This document shows positions 1 through 7,997 of a DNA stretch of 24,363 nt, piece by piece. Made by a program: the position numbers and the translations under genes. Source of the DNA: Oscillospiraceae bacterium (lineage in GTDB: Bacteria; Bacillota_A; Clostridia; Oscillospirales; Oscillospiraceae); the NCBI GenBank assembly GCA_017537045.1, contig JAFYLN010000168.1:1-24363 (forward strand). Reading direction: 5' to 3'. The notes under the pieces were generated by a model. That model was not told the origin of the DNA. It worked only from the letters and a program-made list of their open reading frames with translations, and did no database searches. The first letter of the stretch is position 1; each line of letters begins with the position of its first letter.

Positions 1-31
1 AAACCGCTATCCGTAAGGATGGCGGTTTTTT
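1..31. terminator. Intrinsic terminator hairpin at left edge
   Basis: AAACCGC-ATCC pairs across a GTAA loop with GGAT-GCGG followed by a run of six T. It probably ends transcription of a gene lying to the left of the window. The hairpin is bidirectional in form because the left arm begins with AAA. Confidence 0.6.
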
Positions 32-66
32 GTGGTGGGGGAGGACTTGGATTCGAAAGGCCGGCT

Positions 67-105
67 CCAGTGCGCACACTGGGGCAACCAAGTGTCCGGT
101 GGACA
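67..105. repeat. Paired short palindromes (CCAGTG/CACTGG and TGTCC/GGACA)
   Basis: CCAGTG (67-72), loop CGCA, CACTGG (77-82) is followed 10 bases later by TGTCC-GGT-GGACA (93-105). The first core recurs at 16931-16946 with a different loop, so it is likely a dispersed intergenic palindrome family. No coding function is visible. Confidence 0.5.
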
Positions 106-129
106 TTAGGTTAGGCCGTGGTAGAATCC

Positions 130-173
130 ATTGATTGCATTCCACAGGCAGTTGCCTGTGGAATGCAATCAAT
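130..173. repeat. Perfect 21-bp inverted repeat with 2-nt spacer
   Basis: Bases 130-150 are the exact reverse complement of 153-173, separated only by GT. Each arm starts or ends in ATTGATTGCATTCC/GGAATGCAATCAAT. No T-run follows, so it is not a standard terminator. It lies about 170 bases upstream of the glutamine synthetase promoter. Function unknown. Confidence 0.9.
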
Positions 174-238
174 CTGGGTTGTAGAAGTGTATCGAGGGTG
201 TGCCTTTTTCTGCTTTGAGAGATGGCGGCAACTCCTTA

Positions 239-261
239 ATTTGCTCCCTGCGGGAGCAAAT
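239..261. repeat. 10-bp inverted repeat, 3-nt loop
   Basis: ATTTGCTCCC (239-248) pairs perfectly with GGGAGCAAAT (252-261) across TGC. Together with the palindromes at 67-105 and 130-173 it fills most of the 345-base non-coding stretch before the glutamine synthetase promoter. No open reading frame with coding character is present there. Confidence 0.7.
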
Positions 262-345
262 GCAGCGAATCCGTCCTCCCCTGCTAGATTTACACAGCTC
301 TTTGTACCCTCATATTAAAAAACACCCGTTCAAAAATGTAAATCA

Positions 346-375
346 TTGACAGGTATTACAAACCTCTGCTATACT
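346..375 (+). promoter_or_regulatory. Sigma-A type promoter of glutamine synthetase
   Basis: A consensus -35 TTGACA (346-351), an 18-base spacer and -10 TATACT (370-375) lie 32 bases before the start codon. The leader is short and shows no riboswitch, so any nitrogen control would act at the promoter or on the enzyme. Confidence 0.8.
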
Positions 376-407
376 TAAATTATAAAAAATCGAAAGAGGT
401 GTCACTT

Positions 408-1832
408 ATGGCAAAAACAATTCAGGATATTTATGCGCTCATCAAGGACAACGGTATCAAGATGATTGACTTTAAAATGGTGGACATCCATGGCCAGTAC
501 CGCCATGTCACCATTCCCGCCGGGAACTTCTGCGAGGACACACTGAAAAGCGGTATCGGCTTTGACGCTTCCAATTACGGCTATGCCGTTGTGGAAAAGA
601 GCGATATGGTGTTCATCCCCGACCTTGACACCGCCACCATCGATCCTTTCTGCGGTATACCCACCCTGTCCATGACCGGCAACGCCATGATCATCGACAC
701 CCCGGAGAACCGTCCTCTGGCGCAGTACCCCCGCAACATCATCAAGGCGGCTGTTCAGCATATGCGCGACAGCGGCATTGCCGATGAGATGAAGATCCTG
801 CCCGAGTTTGAGTTCTACCTCTTTGACAATGTGGCATGGGAAGTCAGCGGCCGCCATATCGGCGCAACCGTGGATGCCAGCCAGTCCTACTGGAACTCTG
901 ATGTTGAGGGTCACGGTGTCATCGTACCCAAGCAGAAGAACTACCACATTGCCAAGCCCTTTGATACCTCCTACGAATGCCGCAGCGAGATGTGCATGCT
1001 CATGAAAGAGGCCGGTATCGAGATCAACTACCACCATCCCGAGGTCGCTGCATCCGGCCAGTACGAAATCGAGCCCCAGCTTGGTGAGGTCGTCCACATG
1101 GCGGACGCTACCATGATGATCAAGTATATCATCCACAACACCGCTCTGAAGTACGGCAAGAGCGCCACCTTCATGCCCAAGCCCATCTACGGCGAGGCAG
1201 GCAGCGGTATGCATGTGCACATGATCCTGTTTAAGGACGGCCAGCCCGTCTTCTCTGATGACAACGGCTACGCCCACCTGAGCAAAACTGCCCACTACTT
1301 TATGGGCGGCCTGCTCAGGCACATCGGCTCCCTCTGCGCCATTACCAACCCCAGCACCAATTCCTTCAAGCGTCTGGTGCCCGGTTTTGAAGCACCGGTC
1401 ACCGTCGGCTACGCCACCTCCAACAGAAGTGCAGTTATCCGCATCCCCGCCTATGCCAAGAGCCCTGACAAGCGCCGCTTTGAGCTGCGCAATCCCGATG
1501 CCACCTGCAACCCCTACTTCGCCTATGCCGCCATTCTGATGGCTGGTCTTGACGGCGTGAAGAATAAGATCGATCCCCACGAAAACGGCTGGGGTCCGTA
1601 TGATCTGAACCTGTACAACCTGCCCGAGGAGGAAAAGGCAAAGCTGCAGGGTCTGCCCGTTTCTCTGGACGAGGCGCTGGACTGCCTTGAAGCGGATCAC
1701 GGGTATCTGACCGAAGCCGGCGTGTTCCCCGAGGAGCTGATCCGCAACTTCATCAAGATGAAGCGCGCTGAGTGCCGCGCTTTGGCTGCGATCCCCAATC
1801 CTGCTGAATTTGAGAAGTATTATAACCTGTAA
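408..1832 (+). CDS. glnA: Type I glutamine synthetase
   Basis: Ligates ammonia to glutamate using ATP, in the cytoplasm as a probable dodecamer. The 474-residue product has the family's N-terminal beta-grasp and the C-terminal catalytic domain. Recognisable motifs are a variant FDASNYGYAVVEKSDM near residues 51-66, PEFEFYLFD near 130, GSGMHVHM near 270 (ATP/ammonium site), NPSTNSFKRLVPGFEAPV near 315 and NRSAVIRIP. A late NLYNLPEEE segment resembles the region holding the adenylylation tyrosine of GSI-beta enzymes, but no adenylyltransferase is in the window. The ATG at 408 is chosen over an in-frame GTG at 399 because the GTG lies inside the ribosome binding site AAAGAGGTG. It is monocistronic, between a strong promoter and a terminator. 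It could supply amino groups for the transaminase at 16982, but that is only a general link. Confidence 0.95.
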   Translation: MAKTIQDIYALIKDNGIKMIDFKMVDIHGQYRHVTIPAGNFCEDTLKSGIGFDASNYGYAVVEKSDMVFIPDLDTATIDPFCGIPTLSMTGNAMIIDTPENRPLAQYPRNIIKAAVQHMRDSGIADEMKILPEFEFYLFDNVAWEVSGRHIGATVDASQSYWNSDVEGHGVIVPKQKNYHIAKPFDTSYECRSEMCMLMKEAGIEINYHHPEVAASGQYEIEPQLGEVVHMADATMMIKYIIHNTALKYGKSATFMPKPIYGEAGSGMHVHMILFKDGQPVFSDDNGYAHLSKTAHYFMGGLLRHIGSLCAITNPSTNSFKRLVPGFEAPVTVGYATSNRSAVIRIPAYAKSPDKRRFELRNPDATCNPYFAYAAILMAGLDGVKNKIDPHENGWGPYDLNLYNLPEEEKAKLQGLPVSLDEALDCLEADHGYLTEAGVFPEELIRNFIKMKRAECRALAAIPNPAEFEKYYNL

Positions 1833-1842
1833 TCCCGGTTAC

Positions 1843-1873
1843 AAAGCCCGCTCCCGGCAGAGCGGGCTTTTCA
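1843..1873 (+). terminator. Terminator of glutamine synthetase gene
   Basis: AAAGCCCGCTC (1843-1853) pairs with GAGCGGGCTTT (1860-1870) over a six-base loop and is followed by more T. It sits 11 bases after the stop codon. Confidence 0.85.
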
Positions 1874-1905
1874 CTATTGTACAGACTTTAGAAGCTTCAC
1901 TGTCC

Positions 1906-1933
1906 TTGAAATTCTGCTATAATCTGCTATACT
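1906..1933 (+). promoter_or_regulatory. Tentative promoter of phosphoesterase-MsrA gene
   Basis: TTGAAA (1906-1911), 16-base spacer, TATACT (1928-1933). A second -10-like TATAAT with an upstream TG lies at 1918-1923. Either would give a very short leader before the ribosome binding site GAGGTG at 1941, so the exact start is uncertain. Confidence 0.4.
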
Positions 1934-1952
1934 GGGTATCGAGGTGATTTTC

Positions 1953-3332
1953 ATGGCTGGTGTGGCGGTGCGCTACAGTTGCCGCAGGGCGGCTGTTTTT
2001 TCTGATATTCATTCCAACTATCATGCTTTTCACGCCTGTTTTGAAGATGCCAGAATTCAAGGCGCAGACTGTTTTATTTTTCTTGGAGACTATGTTTCCG
2101 ATCTGGCAAGTCCACGGGAATGTCTGGATCTGGTTTACGAGATTCGTTCCCGTTATCCCACTGTCTGTCTGCGGGGCAACCGGGAGCGCTATATGCTGGA
2201 GCATGCCAGCGGAAGCACCCGCTTTGAAACGGGTTCCAAAAGCGGTTCTTTGCTCTTTACCTTCGGACAGCTGCGGCAGGAAGATTTTGAATTCTTCCGC
2301 TCACTGCCGGTCTGCACACAAATCGAGCTGAACGGGATTCCCTTTGAAATCGCCCATGCATTCAAAGAGAATGACCGCCGCTATTTCGAAAGCGATGATC
2401 CACAGCTGGAGGAAATATTTGCGCAGATGGGATGCCCTTATCTGCTCACCGGACATTCCCACAGGCAGTATATCCGGTATGCAGGCAGCAAAACCATTAT
2501 CAATCCCGGTTCCATTGGTGTTCCCATGACTTCCAATGCTCTTGCCCAATATGCACTGCTGGATTTCTGCCATGGCGCTGTCGATTGTATACTGCGCGCA
2601 GTTTCCTATGATCTTGCCGCAACTGTTCACGTCCAGTTTGAAAGCGGTCTGGTAGCGTATGCAAAATACTGGGCTTTGGGGGTTCTACAGGATGTACGCA
2701 CGGGCAAAGAATGCGCCATCCGGCTTTTGGAACTGGTTTCCCGTACAGGTGATGTACGGAACGAAGAAAACTGGCATGCTGCCGCCGTCAAAATGGGGCT
2801 GCCTCTGACCGAAAAGGAGATTCTCATGGATATAAAAAAGACAGAAACTGCTTATTTTGCTGGTGGCTGCTTCTGGTGTATTACACCGGTTTTTAAGGAA
2901 ATGGAGGGTGTGGTCAATGTTATCAGCGGCTACAGCGGCGGAGCCGAGGTCAATCCCACCTATGCCGATGTCAAAAAACAGAAAACCCGCCACCGGGAAA
3001 CCATCCGTATTGACTTTGATCCGGAGCAGGTAAGCTTTGCGCAGCTTCTGGAAGTCTTTCTAAGCAGTGTGGATCCTTTTGATCCTGACGGACAGTTCAT
3101 CGACCGCGGTCATTCCTACACACTGGCCGTTTACCACTGTTCCGGTACGCAGCAGCAGGCTGCAAAAAAGGCTGTCCGCACACTGGAAGCAGAATCTGGC
3201 CAGGCGGTTTATGTCAGCATTGAGCCTTTCAGAAGCTTCTATGTGGCTGAGGAAGCGCATCAGGATTATTACCTGAAACACCCCGAGGCATTTCGGCAAG
3301 AGCTGATCGATTCCGGCAGAATCAAGGCATGA
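1953..3332 (+). CDS. Calcineurin-like phosphoesterase fused to peptide-methionine sulfoxide reductase A
   Basis: One uninterrupted frame of 459 codons joins two enzymes. Residues about 14-285 form a YfcE/MPP-type metallophosphoesterase: DIH (18-20), GDY (45-47), GNRE (75-78, where GNHD is usual), AH (134-135) and GHSH (167-170), a binuclear metal site. Residues about 292-459 form MsrA, with GCFWC (305-309, nucleophile Cys306) and a DRGHSY segment; it reduces methionine-S-sulfoxide. The join is abrupt: at codon 292 there is an ATG (2826) preceded by a good AAGGAG seven bases upstream, so a free MsrA could also be made by internal initiation. The start is the ATG at 1953 after GAGGTG; an in-frame GTG at 1944 overlaps that site. 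The gene stands alone between terminators. The phosphoesterase substrate is unknown. Confidence 0.85.
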   Translation: MAGVAVRYSCRRAAVFSDIHSNYHAFHACFEDARIQGADCFIFLGDYVSDLASPRECLDLVYEIRSRYPTVCLRGNRERYMLEHASGSTRFETGSKSGSLLFTFGQLRQEDFEFFRSLPVCTQIELNGIPFEIAHAFKENDRRYFESDDPQLEEIFAQMGCPYLLTGHSHRQYIRYAGSKTIINPGSIGVPMTSNALAQYALLDFCHGAVDCILRAVSYDLAATVHVQFESGLVAYAKYWALGVLQDVRTGKECAIRLLELVSRTGDVRNEENWHAAAVKMGLPLTEKEILMDIKKTETAYFAGGCFWCITPVFKEMEGVVNVISGYSGGAEVNPTYADVKKQKTRHRETIRIDFDPEQVSFAQLLEVFLSSVDPFDPDGQFIDRGHSYTLAVYHCSGTQQQAAKKAVRTLEAESGQAVYVSIEPFRSFYVAEEAHQDYYLKHPEAFRQELIDSGRIKA

Positions 3333-3337
3333 TGTTT

Positions 3338-3369
3338 AAAAGGACACGGTTTTAAACCCGTGTCCTTTT
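3338..3369 (+). terminator. Terminator after phosphoesterase-MsrA gene
   Basis: AAAAGGACACGG (3338-3349) pairs perfectly with CCGTGTCCTTTT (3358-3369) six bases after the stop codon. The T-rich right arm provides the release tract. Confidence 0.85.
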
Positions 3370-3382
3370 GTTTTGGCTATAA

Positions 3383-3620
3383 AAATTGATGTTTGCCGCA
3401 CCATGTGCCGTGGATCATGTAGGGGCGACCATTGGTCGCCCCTGCAGCAGAATGTTACGAATTCGCATTGGTTTTCGGCGAATTCGTAACATTGTACCGC
3501 CGGGCGTGTTGCAGAGCGCAGCGAATCAAAATAGGTCGATTGCCGGTGGCAATCGCACAATAATTCATGGATCGCCGCCCCTACGATAGCATCGATAGAC
3601 AGTACGATAAACTGAAATTT
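3383..3620 (+). repeat. MITE-like repeat, copy A (with internal insertion)
   Basis: First of three copies of a structured element, the others being 10679-10855 (same strand) and 21057-21234 (opposite strand). The ends are imperfect terminal inverted repeats following AAATTNNNGTTTRTCG in the other copies, here with GCCG at the left end. Inside are GGGGCGACC/GGTCGCCCC, a perfect 16-bp inverted repeat (3451-3466 with 3478-3493) and a GC-rich third arm. In this copy the third arm is interrupted by about 65 bases carrying a small hairpin (GATTGCC/GGCAATC) that are absent from the other copies. No transposase is encoded, so any movement would need one in trans. Confidence 0.8.
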
Positions 3621-3636
3621 AGTTCAGTGACAGTAA

Positions 3637-3666
3637 AACCAGGCATGGATCTTTCCATGCCTGGTT
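3637..3666. terminator. Terminator at the 3' end of the minus-strand ligase operon
   Basis: AACCAGGCATGGA (3637-3649) pairs perfectly with TCCATGCCTGGTT (3654-3666). Read on the minus strand the hairpin is followed by TTTT and lies just beyond the stop codon at 3673. Confidence 0.75.
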
Positions 3667-3672
3667 GTTGTA

Positions 3673-6186
3673 TTATTTGCCTGGGTTGCCGGCGGTGTCC
3701 GCACCGTCGCCCACCAGATTCAGCCGCTTGGCGGCATCCTCCCGCATCTTGTACTTGAGGATCTTACCTGCTGCATTCATGGGGAAGGCATCCACAAACT
3801 CAATATAGCGGGGCACCTTGTGACGCGCCATACTGGCTTTGATGTAGTTTGTCATTTCCTCCACGGTGACGCTGCCCGGTTCTTTCAGAATGATGCAGGC
3901 CATGATCTCTTCGCCGTAGCGCTTATCGGGCACACCGATGACCTGAACGTCCCGCACCTTGGGATGGGTGTAAATAAATTCCTCGATCTCCTTGGGATAG
4001 ATATTTTCGCCGCCGCGGATAATCATATCCTTCAGGCGACCTGTAATACGGTAAGTGCCGTCTGCATCCTTACAGGCAAGGTCACCGGAATGGAGCCAGC
4101 CTTCCTCGTCCACGGTGGCGCGGGTGGCTTCGGGCATCTTATAATAGCCCTTCATGGTGTTGTAGCCGCGGGAGCAGAATTCACCGTTGACACCAACGGG
4201 AACTTCCTCACCAGTCTCAGGATCGATGATCTTGCACTCCACATGAGGGAAGTCATAACCGACGGTGTTGGTACGCAGCTCCAGCGGATCCGTCCACGCA
4301 GACATGGTAGAGCCGGGGGAGGATTCCGTCTGCCCGTAGACGCTGACAATACCCCGCATATTCATTTCGTCCGGCTGGGCGGCACGGCGCATCAGCTCCG
4401 GCGGGCAGCCTGCACCTGCCATGATGCCGGTGCGCATATGTGAGAAGTCCGTCTTGCGGTAGTCAGGATGGTTGAACATGGCAATGAACATGGTGGGCAC
4501 ACCGTTCATAGCCGTGATCCGTTCCTGATTGATGCAGGCAAGGCTGGATTTTGCGGAGAAATAAGGCAGGGGACAGAGGGTTGCACCGTGGGTCATGGAA
4601 GAGGTCATGGAAAGCACCATGCCGAAGCAGTGGAACATAGGCACCTGGATCAGGAAACGGTCAGCCGTAGAAAGACCCAGACGGTCGCCGATACACTTGC
4701 CGTTGTTGACCACGTTGTAGTGGGTCAGCATGACACCCTTGGGGAAACCGGTGGTGCCGGAGGTATACTGCATGTTGCAAACATCATCAGGTTGCACCTG
4801 CGCTGCCATGCGGTAAACTTCCTCCACGGGAACCTCGTTGCAGCGGGCCATGGCCTCGTCGAAGGTCAGACAGCCGGGCTGCTTGAAGTCCACCGTGATC
4901 ACATTGCGCAGGAAGGGCAAACGCTTGCAGTGCAACCGAGACCCCGCCTTTGTCTTTGCGATTTCAGGACATATCTCATTGATAATGCTCTTATAATTGG
5001 AATCCAGCGCCGATTCGATCATGACCAGTGTATGGGTGTCGGACTGGCGCAGCAGATACTCTGCCTCATGAATCTTATAGGCAGTGTTCACAGTGACCAG
5101 CACCGCGCCGATCTTGGTGGTTGCCCAGAAAGTGATATACCATGCCGGCACATTGGTTGCCCAGATCGCCACCTTGCTGCCAGCCTTGACGCCCATGGAG
5201 ACCAGCGCACGGGCAAAATTATCCACATCGTCGCGGAACTCGGCGTAGGTACGGGTATAATCCAGCGTGGTGTACTTAAAGGCGTACTGGTCAGGGAATT
5301 CCTCCACCATACGGTCCAGCACCTGTGGGAAAGTCAGGTCGATCAGGTCATCCTTTTTCCAGACATACTGGCCGCTGCCGTCATGGTTATAATACAGGGA
5401 TTTCTTACGGGTGCGGGTAGAGCCGAAGCGGCTCATGTAGTTGACAAAATGAGGGAAGATGACCTCCCGGTCCTGCAGGTCTTCCATCCACTCGGGTTTC
5501 CACTCCAGAGAAATGAAGCCGTCATAGTTGATGGAGGACAAGGCACGGATCATATCGATGACGGGCATATTGCCTTCACCGATCAGGTTGTAGGTATCCT
5601 TGTCGTCAGAGTCGCGCAGGTGGACATGCTTGACGTAAGTACCCAGATTCTTGATGGTGGTATCGGCACTTTCGCCGAAGTCCCGGTAAGGATGGTGCAT
5701 ATCCCACAATGCACCCAGAAAATCACTGGCATAGCTTTCCAGAAGCTTTCTCAAGCGGGAAGTATCTGCGTAAATGCCGCTGGTTTTAATCAGCAGGCAG
5801 ATACCACGTTCTTCTGCCAGAGGCAGCAGCCGATCCAGGTTGGCACGGATCATTTCTTCATTCTCAGAAGATGCCCAGCCGACCACATAGGGAATTCGGG
5901 CATCACAGGCATAACCCATAACCGATTCGAGCACATCTGCATTTTCCGCAGAATCGGAGATATCCATGGAGGTATCGAGACAGGGAATCATCAGCTTCTG
6001 ATCCCGCAGGGCGCGGACGGTTGCTGCTACAGAATGCTTGTGGAACGGGCCGCCGCGGCCGGTGAGATGGGGGAACTTGTGGAGGTTATAGACTTCAATG
6101 CCGGAGAATTTCATATCCAGAGCTGTGTCCATCAGCTCTTCCCAGCAAAGGTCTCCCCAGCCTCTTGTTGAAAAGGAGAGTTTCAT
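3673..6186 (-). CDS. Sugar-phosphate isomerase/epimerase-like TIM barrel fused to AMP-forming acyl-CoA synthetase
   Basis: 837 residues in two parts. Residues about 1-255 are an AP-endonuclease-2/xylose-isomerase-like TIM barrel (GIEVYNLH 29-36, WDMHHPY 161-167, HVHLRDSD 187-194, LEWKPEW 227-233). The segment where relatives often have a metal-binding Glu reads LLIKTSG (131-137), so the metal site may be altered. Residues about 285-820 are an ANL-family acyl-CoA synthetase: P-loop YTSGTTGFPKG (474-484), YGQTE (617-621), HSGD (699-702), GRLKDMIIRGGENIYPKEIE (716-735) and NAAGKILK (804-811) with Lys808. It activates a carboxylic acid through an acyl-AMP; the sequence looks FadD-like and the substrate is unknown. 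Its ATG overlaps the stop of the upstream LeuA-like gene (ATGA), implying translational coupling, and both lie behind the T-box at 7719-7991. The role of the TIM barrel is unknown. Confidence 0.85.
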   Translation of the reverse strand: MKLSFSTRGWGDLCWEELMDTALDMKFSGIEVYNLHKFPHLTGRGGPFHKHSVAATVRALRDQKLMIPCLDTSMDISDSAENADVLESVMGYACDARIPYVVGWASSENEEMIRANLDRLLPLAEERGICLLIKTSGIYADTSRLRKLLESYASDFLGALWDMHHPYRDFGESADTTIKNLGTYVKHVHLRDSDDKDTYNLIGEGNMPVIDMIRALSSINYDGFISLEWKPEWMEDLQDREVIFPHFVNYMSRFGSTRTRKKSLYYNHDGSGQYVWKKDDLIDLTFPQVLDRMVEEFPDQYAFKYTTLDYTRTYAEFRDDVDNFARALVSMGVKAGSKVAIWATNVPAWYITFWATTKIGAVLVTVNTAYKIHEAEYLLRQSDTHTLVMIESALDSNYKSIINEICPEIAKTKAGSRLHCKRLPFLRNVITVDFKQPGCLTFDEAMARCNEVPVEEVYRMAAQVQPDDVCNMQYTSGTTGFPKGVMLTHYNVVNNGKCIGDRLGLSTADRFLIQVPMFHCFGMVLSMTSSMTHGATLCPLPYFSAKSSLACINQERITAMNGVPTMFIAMFNHPDYRKTDFSHMRTGIMAGAGCPPELMRRAAQPDEMNMRGIVSVYGQTESSPGSTMSAWTDPLELRTNTVGYDFPHVECKIIDPETGEEVPVGVNGEFCSRGYNTMKGYYKMPEATRATVDEEGWLHSGDLACKDADGTYRITGRLKDMIIRGGENIYPKEIEEFIYTHPKVRDVQVIGVPDKRYGEEIMACIILKEPGSVTVEEMTNYIKASMARHKVPRYIEFVDAFPMNAAGKILKYKMREDAAKRLNLVGDGADTAGNPGK

Positions 6187-7595
6187 GCGTTATCCTCCTC
6201 GTAAACGATCTTGTTCAGTGCGTTGATGTAGGCAAGGATGGAAGCTCCCACGATGTCTGTAGAGATACCCCGTCCGGAATAGACCTTGCCCTCACTGCGC
6301 AACTTAACTACAGTCTGACCCATAGCCTCACGGCCTTCAGTAACGGCCTGAATCTGGAAATCATCCAGCTCATAGTGGCGGCCGGTAATGCTTTCAATGG
6401 CAAGGAAGGCTGCATCGATGGGGCCATCACCAATGCACACACCCTCCAGTGCCTGATTTTCTTTCTGCAGCTTCAGATGGGCAGTGGAGGAAATGGTATT
6501 GCCCGCGGTGATCACATAGGTATCCAGCACATAGGCAGGAGGCACCTGCATGGCGGCGGATGCCACAATGGCATCCAGTTCCTTGGCAGTGACTTTTTCC
6601 TTCTTTTCTGCAATGGCACGGAAGGCTTCATAAACCTTGATGCCGTCTTCCTCGGAAAGATCGTAACCCAGACGGGAAGCTGCCTTCATGACTGCGCTGA
6701 GGTCGTCGTGGCCGGTCAGGTAAATGCTGCCGTCATCTTCCTGCACACCGTGGTCAAAGGGAGAATTCTTGCTGCGGCCGGTCTGGCACATCCATGCAAT
6801 CTGACTGGTGATGCGGCTCATGACGGTGGTGTGCAGGCTGCAGGTGGCATCGTAGAATTCGCCCTTGGCTTTAAGCACCTTGGCCACATTGGGCAGGCTG
6901 ACCACATCCAGACGGTACGCAGCAGCCTTGATCTCACCGGCACCGTAGCGCACAGCGGCGATGGCACAGGAATCGGCCATGGACAGGCCATCGGAGCAGG
7001 AAACGCCCAGAGTCACTTCCTTCAGCTCCGGCACATTGGCATAAAGCTCGCGGATGAAGGCTGTGAATTCGTTGGGCAGCATGGCACCGGCAGTATCGCA
7101 GACGGTGACGGTTCTGACACCGGCATCAATTGCAGTGCGAACCGCTTCATACAGGAAAGCAGGATCGCTGCGGGTGGCATCATCCGCTACGAATTCTACA
7201 TCTGTGCAAAGCTTGCAGCAAAGTTTAATCGTATCGGCGATGGATACGAGCATGGCATCCGGCTTTTTATGGAACAGATACTCCATCTGCACGGAGCTGA
7301 CAGGCGCACAGACCTGCAATCTGGGTTTCTTTGCAATACGCAGGGCATTCCACACCTGCTGCACATTATCCGCATTCAGCTGCACCGGTACAGCAACCGC
7401 GCTCCCCTGCACAGCCATGGCAATGGACTTGATGCGCAACGCATCGATTTTCGCATTGGTGATACCTTCCAGCTCAATAACGGAAACACCCAATTTGTCC
7501 AGAAGCTTACTCAGTTCGATCTTTTCCTTAAAAGACAGGCTGATCTCACCCGTTCGCTGCTTCATAGTCACGTCGCTGATTCTAATGTTCTTCAT
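6183..7595 (-). CDS. LeuA-like (HMGL-family) protein with altered catalytic residues
   Basis: 470 residues: an HMGL-like TIM barrel (about 1-270), a linker, and a C-terminal LeuA-type allosteric dimer domain (about 355-465, with GDGPIDAAFLAIESITG and the TEGREAMGQ and GRGISTDIVGAS segments). Overall it is closest to 2-isopropylmalate synthase or citramalate synthase. The usual N-terminal DTTLRDGEQ reads DVTMKQRTGE (8-17), losing the catalytic Arg-Asp pair. The metal-binding HxHND reads SCSDG (199-203), losing both histidines. DDATRSD (138-144) and DTAG (167-170) remain. It may be a non-canonical enzyme or a regulatory homologue. The ATG at 7595 follows AAGGAG with good spacing; an upstream in-frame ATG at 7628 lacks one. 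It is the first gene of the T-box-controlled minus operon and overlaps the next gene by four bases. Confidence 0.8.
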   Translation of the reverse strand: MKNIRISDVTMKQRTGEISLSFKEKIELSKLLDKLGVSVIELEGITNAKIDALRIKSIAMAVQGSAVAVPVQLNADNVQQVWNALRIAKKPRLQVCAPVSSVQMEYLFHKKPDAMLVSIADTIKLCCKLCTDVEFVADDATRSDPAFLYEAVRTAIDAGVRTVTVCDTAGAMLPNEFTAFIRELYANVPELKEVTLGVSCSDGLSMADSCAIAAVRYGAGEIKAAAYRLDVVSLPNVAKVLKAKGEFYDATCSLHTTVMSRITSQIAWMCQTGRSKNSPFDHGVQEDDGSIYLTGHDDLSAVMKAASRLGYDLSEEDGIKVYEAFRAIAEKKEKVTAKELDAIVASAAMQVPPAYVLDTYVITAGNTISSTAHLKLQKENQALEGVCIGDGPIDAAFLAIESITGRHYELDDFQIQAVTEGREAMGQTVVKLRSEGKVYSGRGISTDIVGASILAYINALNKIVYEEDNA

Positions 7596-7718
7596 AATCC
7601 GGCACTCCTTAACAAAAATATCTGCCAAATATAGTTTGCGGATGGTGGGGGGGACGCATCAGGCACCCGTAAGGAATTATTTTAGATGGCCTGCGTAAAC
7701 AAAATTAGCTCAAGGTGC

Positions 7719-7991
7719 AAAATAAAAGCCCTGAGGTCAATACGACCTCAGGGACGAATCATAATCCGTGGTACCACCCTGATTATCTCCCCGCAGGGAG
7801 ATCACTTCAGACTCCAACAAGTCCTATCCCGTAACGGGGGAAGCCGTGTTTCATTACTGGCCGCAGCGTTCACAAAACCAACTCGGGAAGCAGACTGCCA
7901 ATTCTGTTTGCACCGGCTCGCACCAACCGCCGGCTCTCTGGAGCAAAGCTTGAAGAAGCAGATTTTCCGTCAACGTCTTTCCTATATGGAT
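7719..7991 (-). ncRNA. T-box leader controlling the LeuA-like/ligase operon, probable tRNA-Ile
   Basis: Read on the minus strand: a stem I with the conserved AGAGAGCCGG-GGTTGGTG distal segment (about 7940-7911), a specifier-loop strand CAGAATTG (about 7904-7897), a stem III GACT/AGTC, the T-box sequence AGGGTGGTACCACGG (7780-7766) and a terminator CCCTGAGGTC/GACCTCAGGG followed by CTTTTATTTT (7753-7719). The best specifier reading is ATT (Ile), since it aligns with ATC in the other two leaders; TTG (Leu) is possible. TGGT in the antiterminator bulge pairs with a tRNA ending ACCA, which fits Ile, Leu or Val. Uncharged tRNA should prevent termination and turn the operon on. Confidence 0.92.
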
Positions 7992-7997
7992 GGGGTC

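Noticed and set aside
33..66. tRNA-like 3' end on the minus strand (TTCGAATCC followed by CCCCCACCA)
   Set aside because: The arms next to the TTCGAAT loop do not pair and no cloverleaf can be built, so it is not a tRNA; at most it is a chance resemblance.
118..318. 66-codon frame in the left intergenic region
   Set aside because: It runs through the perfect palindrome and the second inverted repeat, lacks a ribosome binding site and has no family features.
402..1700. Long open frame (432 codons) on the minus strand inside the glutamine synthetase gene
   Set aside because: It is a shadow of the well-supported plus-strand gene; the product shows no family features and no ribosome binding site.
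4468..6171. 567-codon plus-strand frame opposite the TIM-barrel/ligase gene
   Set aside because: The product is rich in His, Gly and Gln as expected for an antisense shadow of a GC-rich gene, with no recognisable motif. The minus-strand ligase motifs are unambiguous.
6165..7634. 489-codon plus-strand frame opposite the LeuA-like gene
   Set aside because: Antisense shadow; it has no start signal and no homologous motif, and it lies opposite a LeuA-domain protein.
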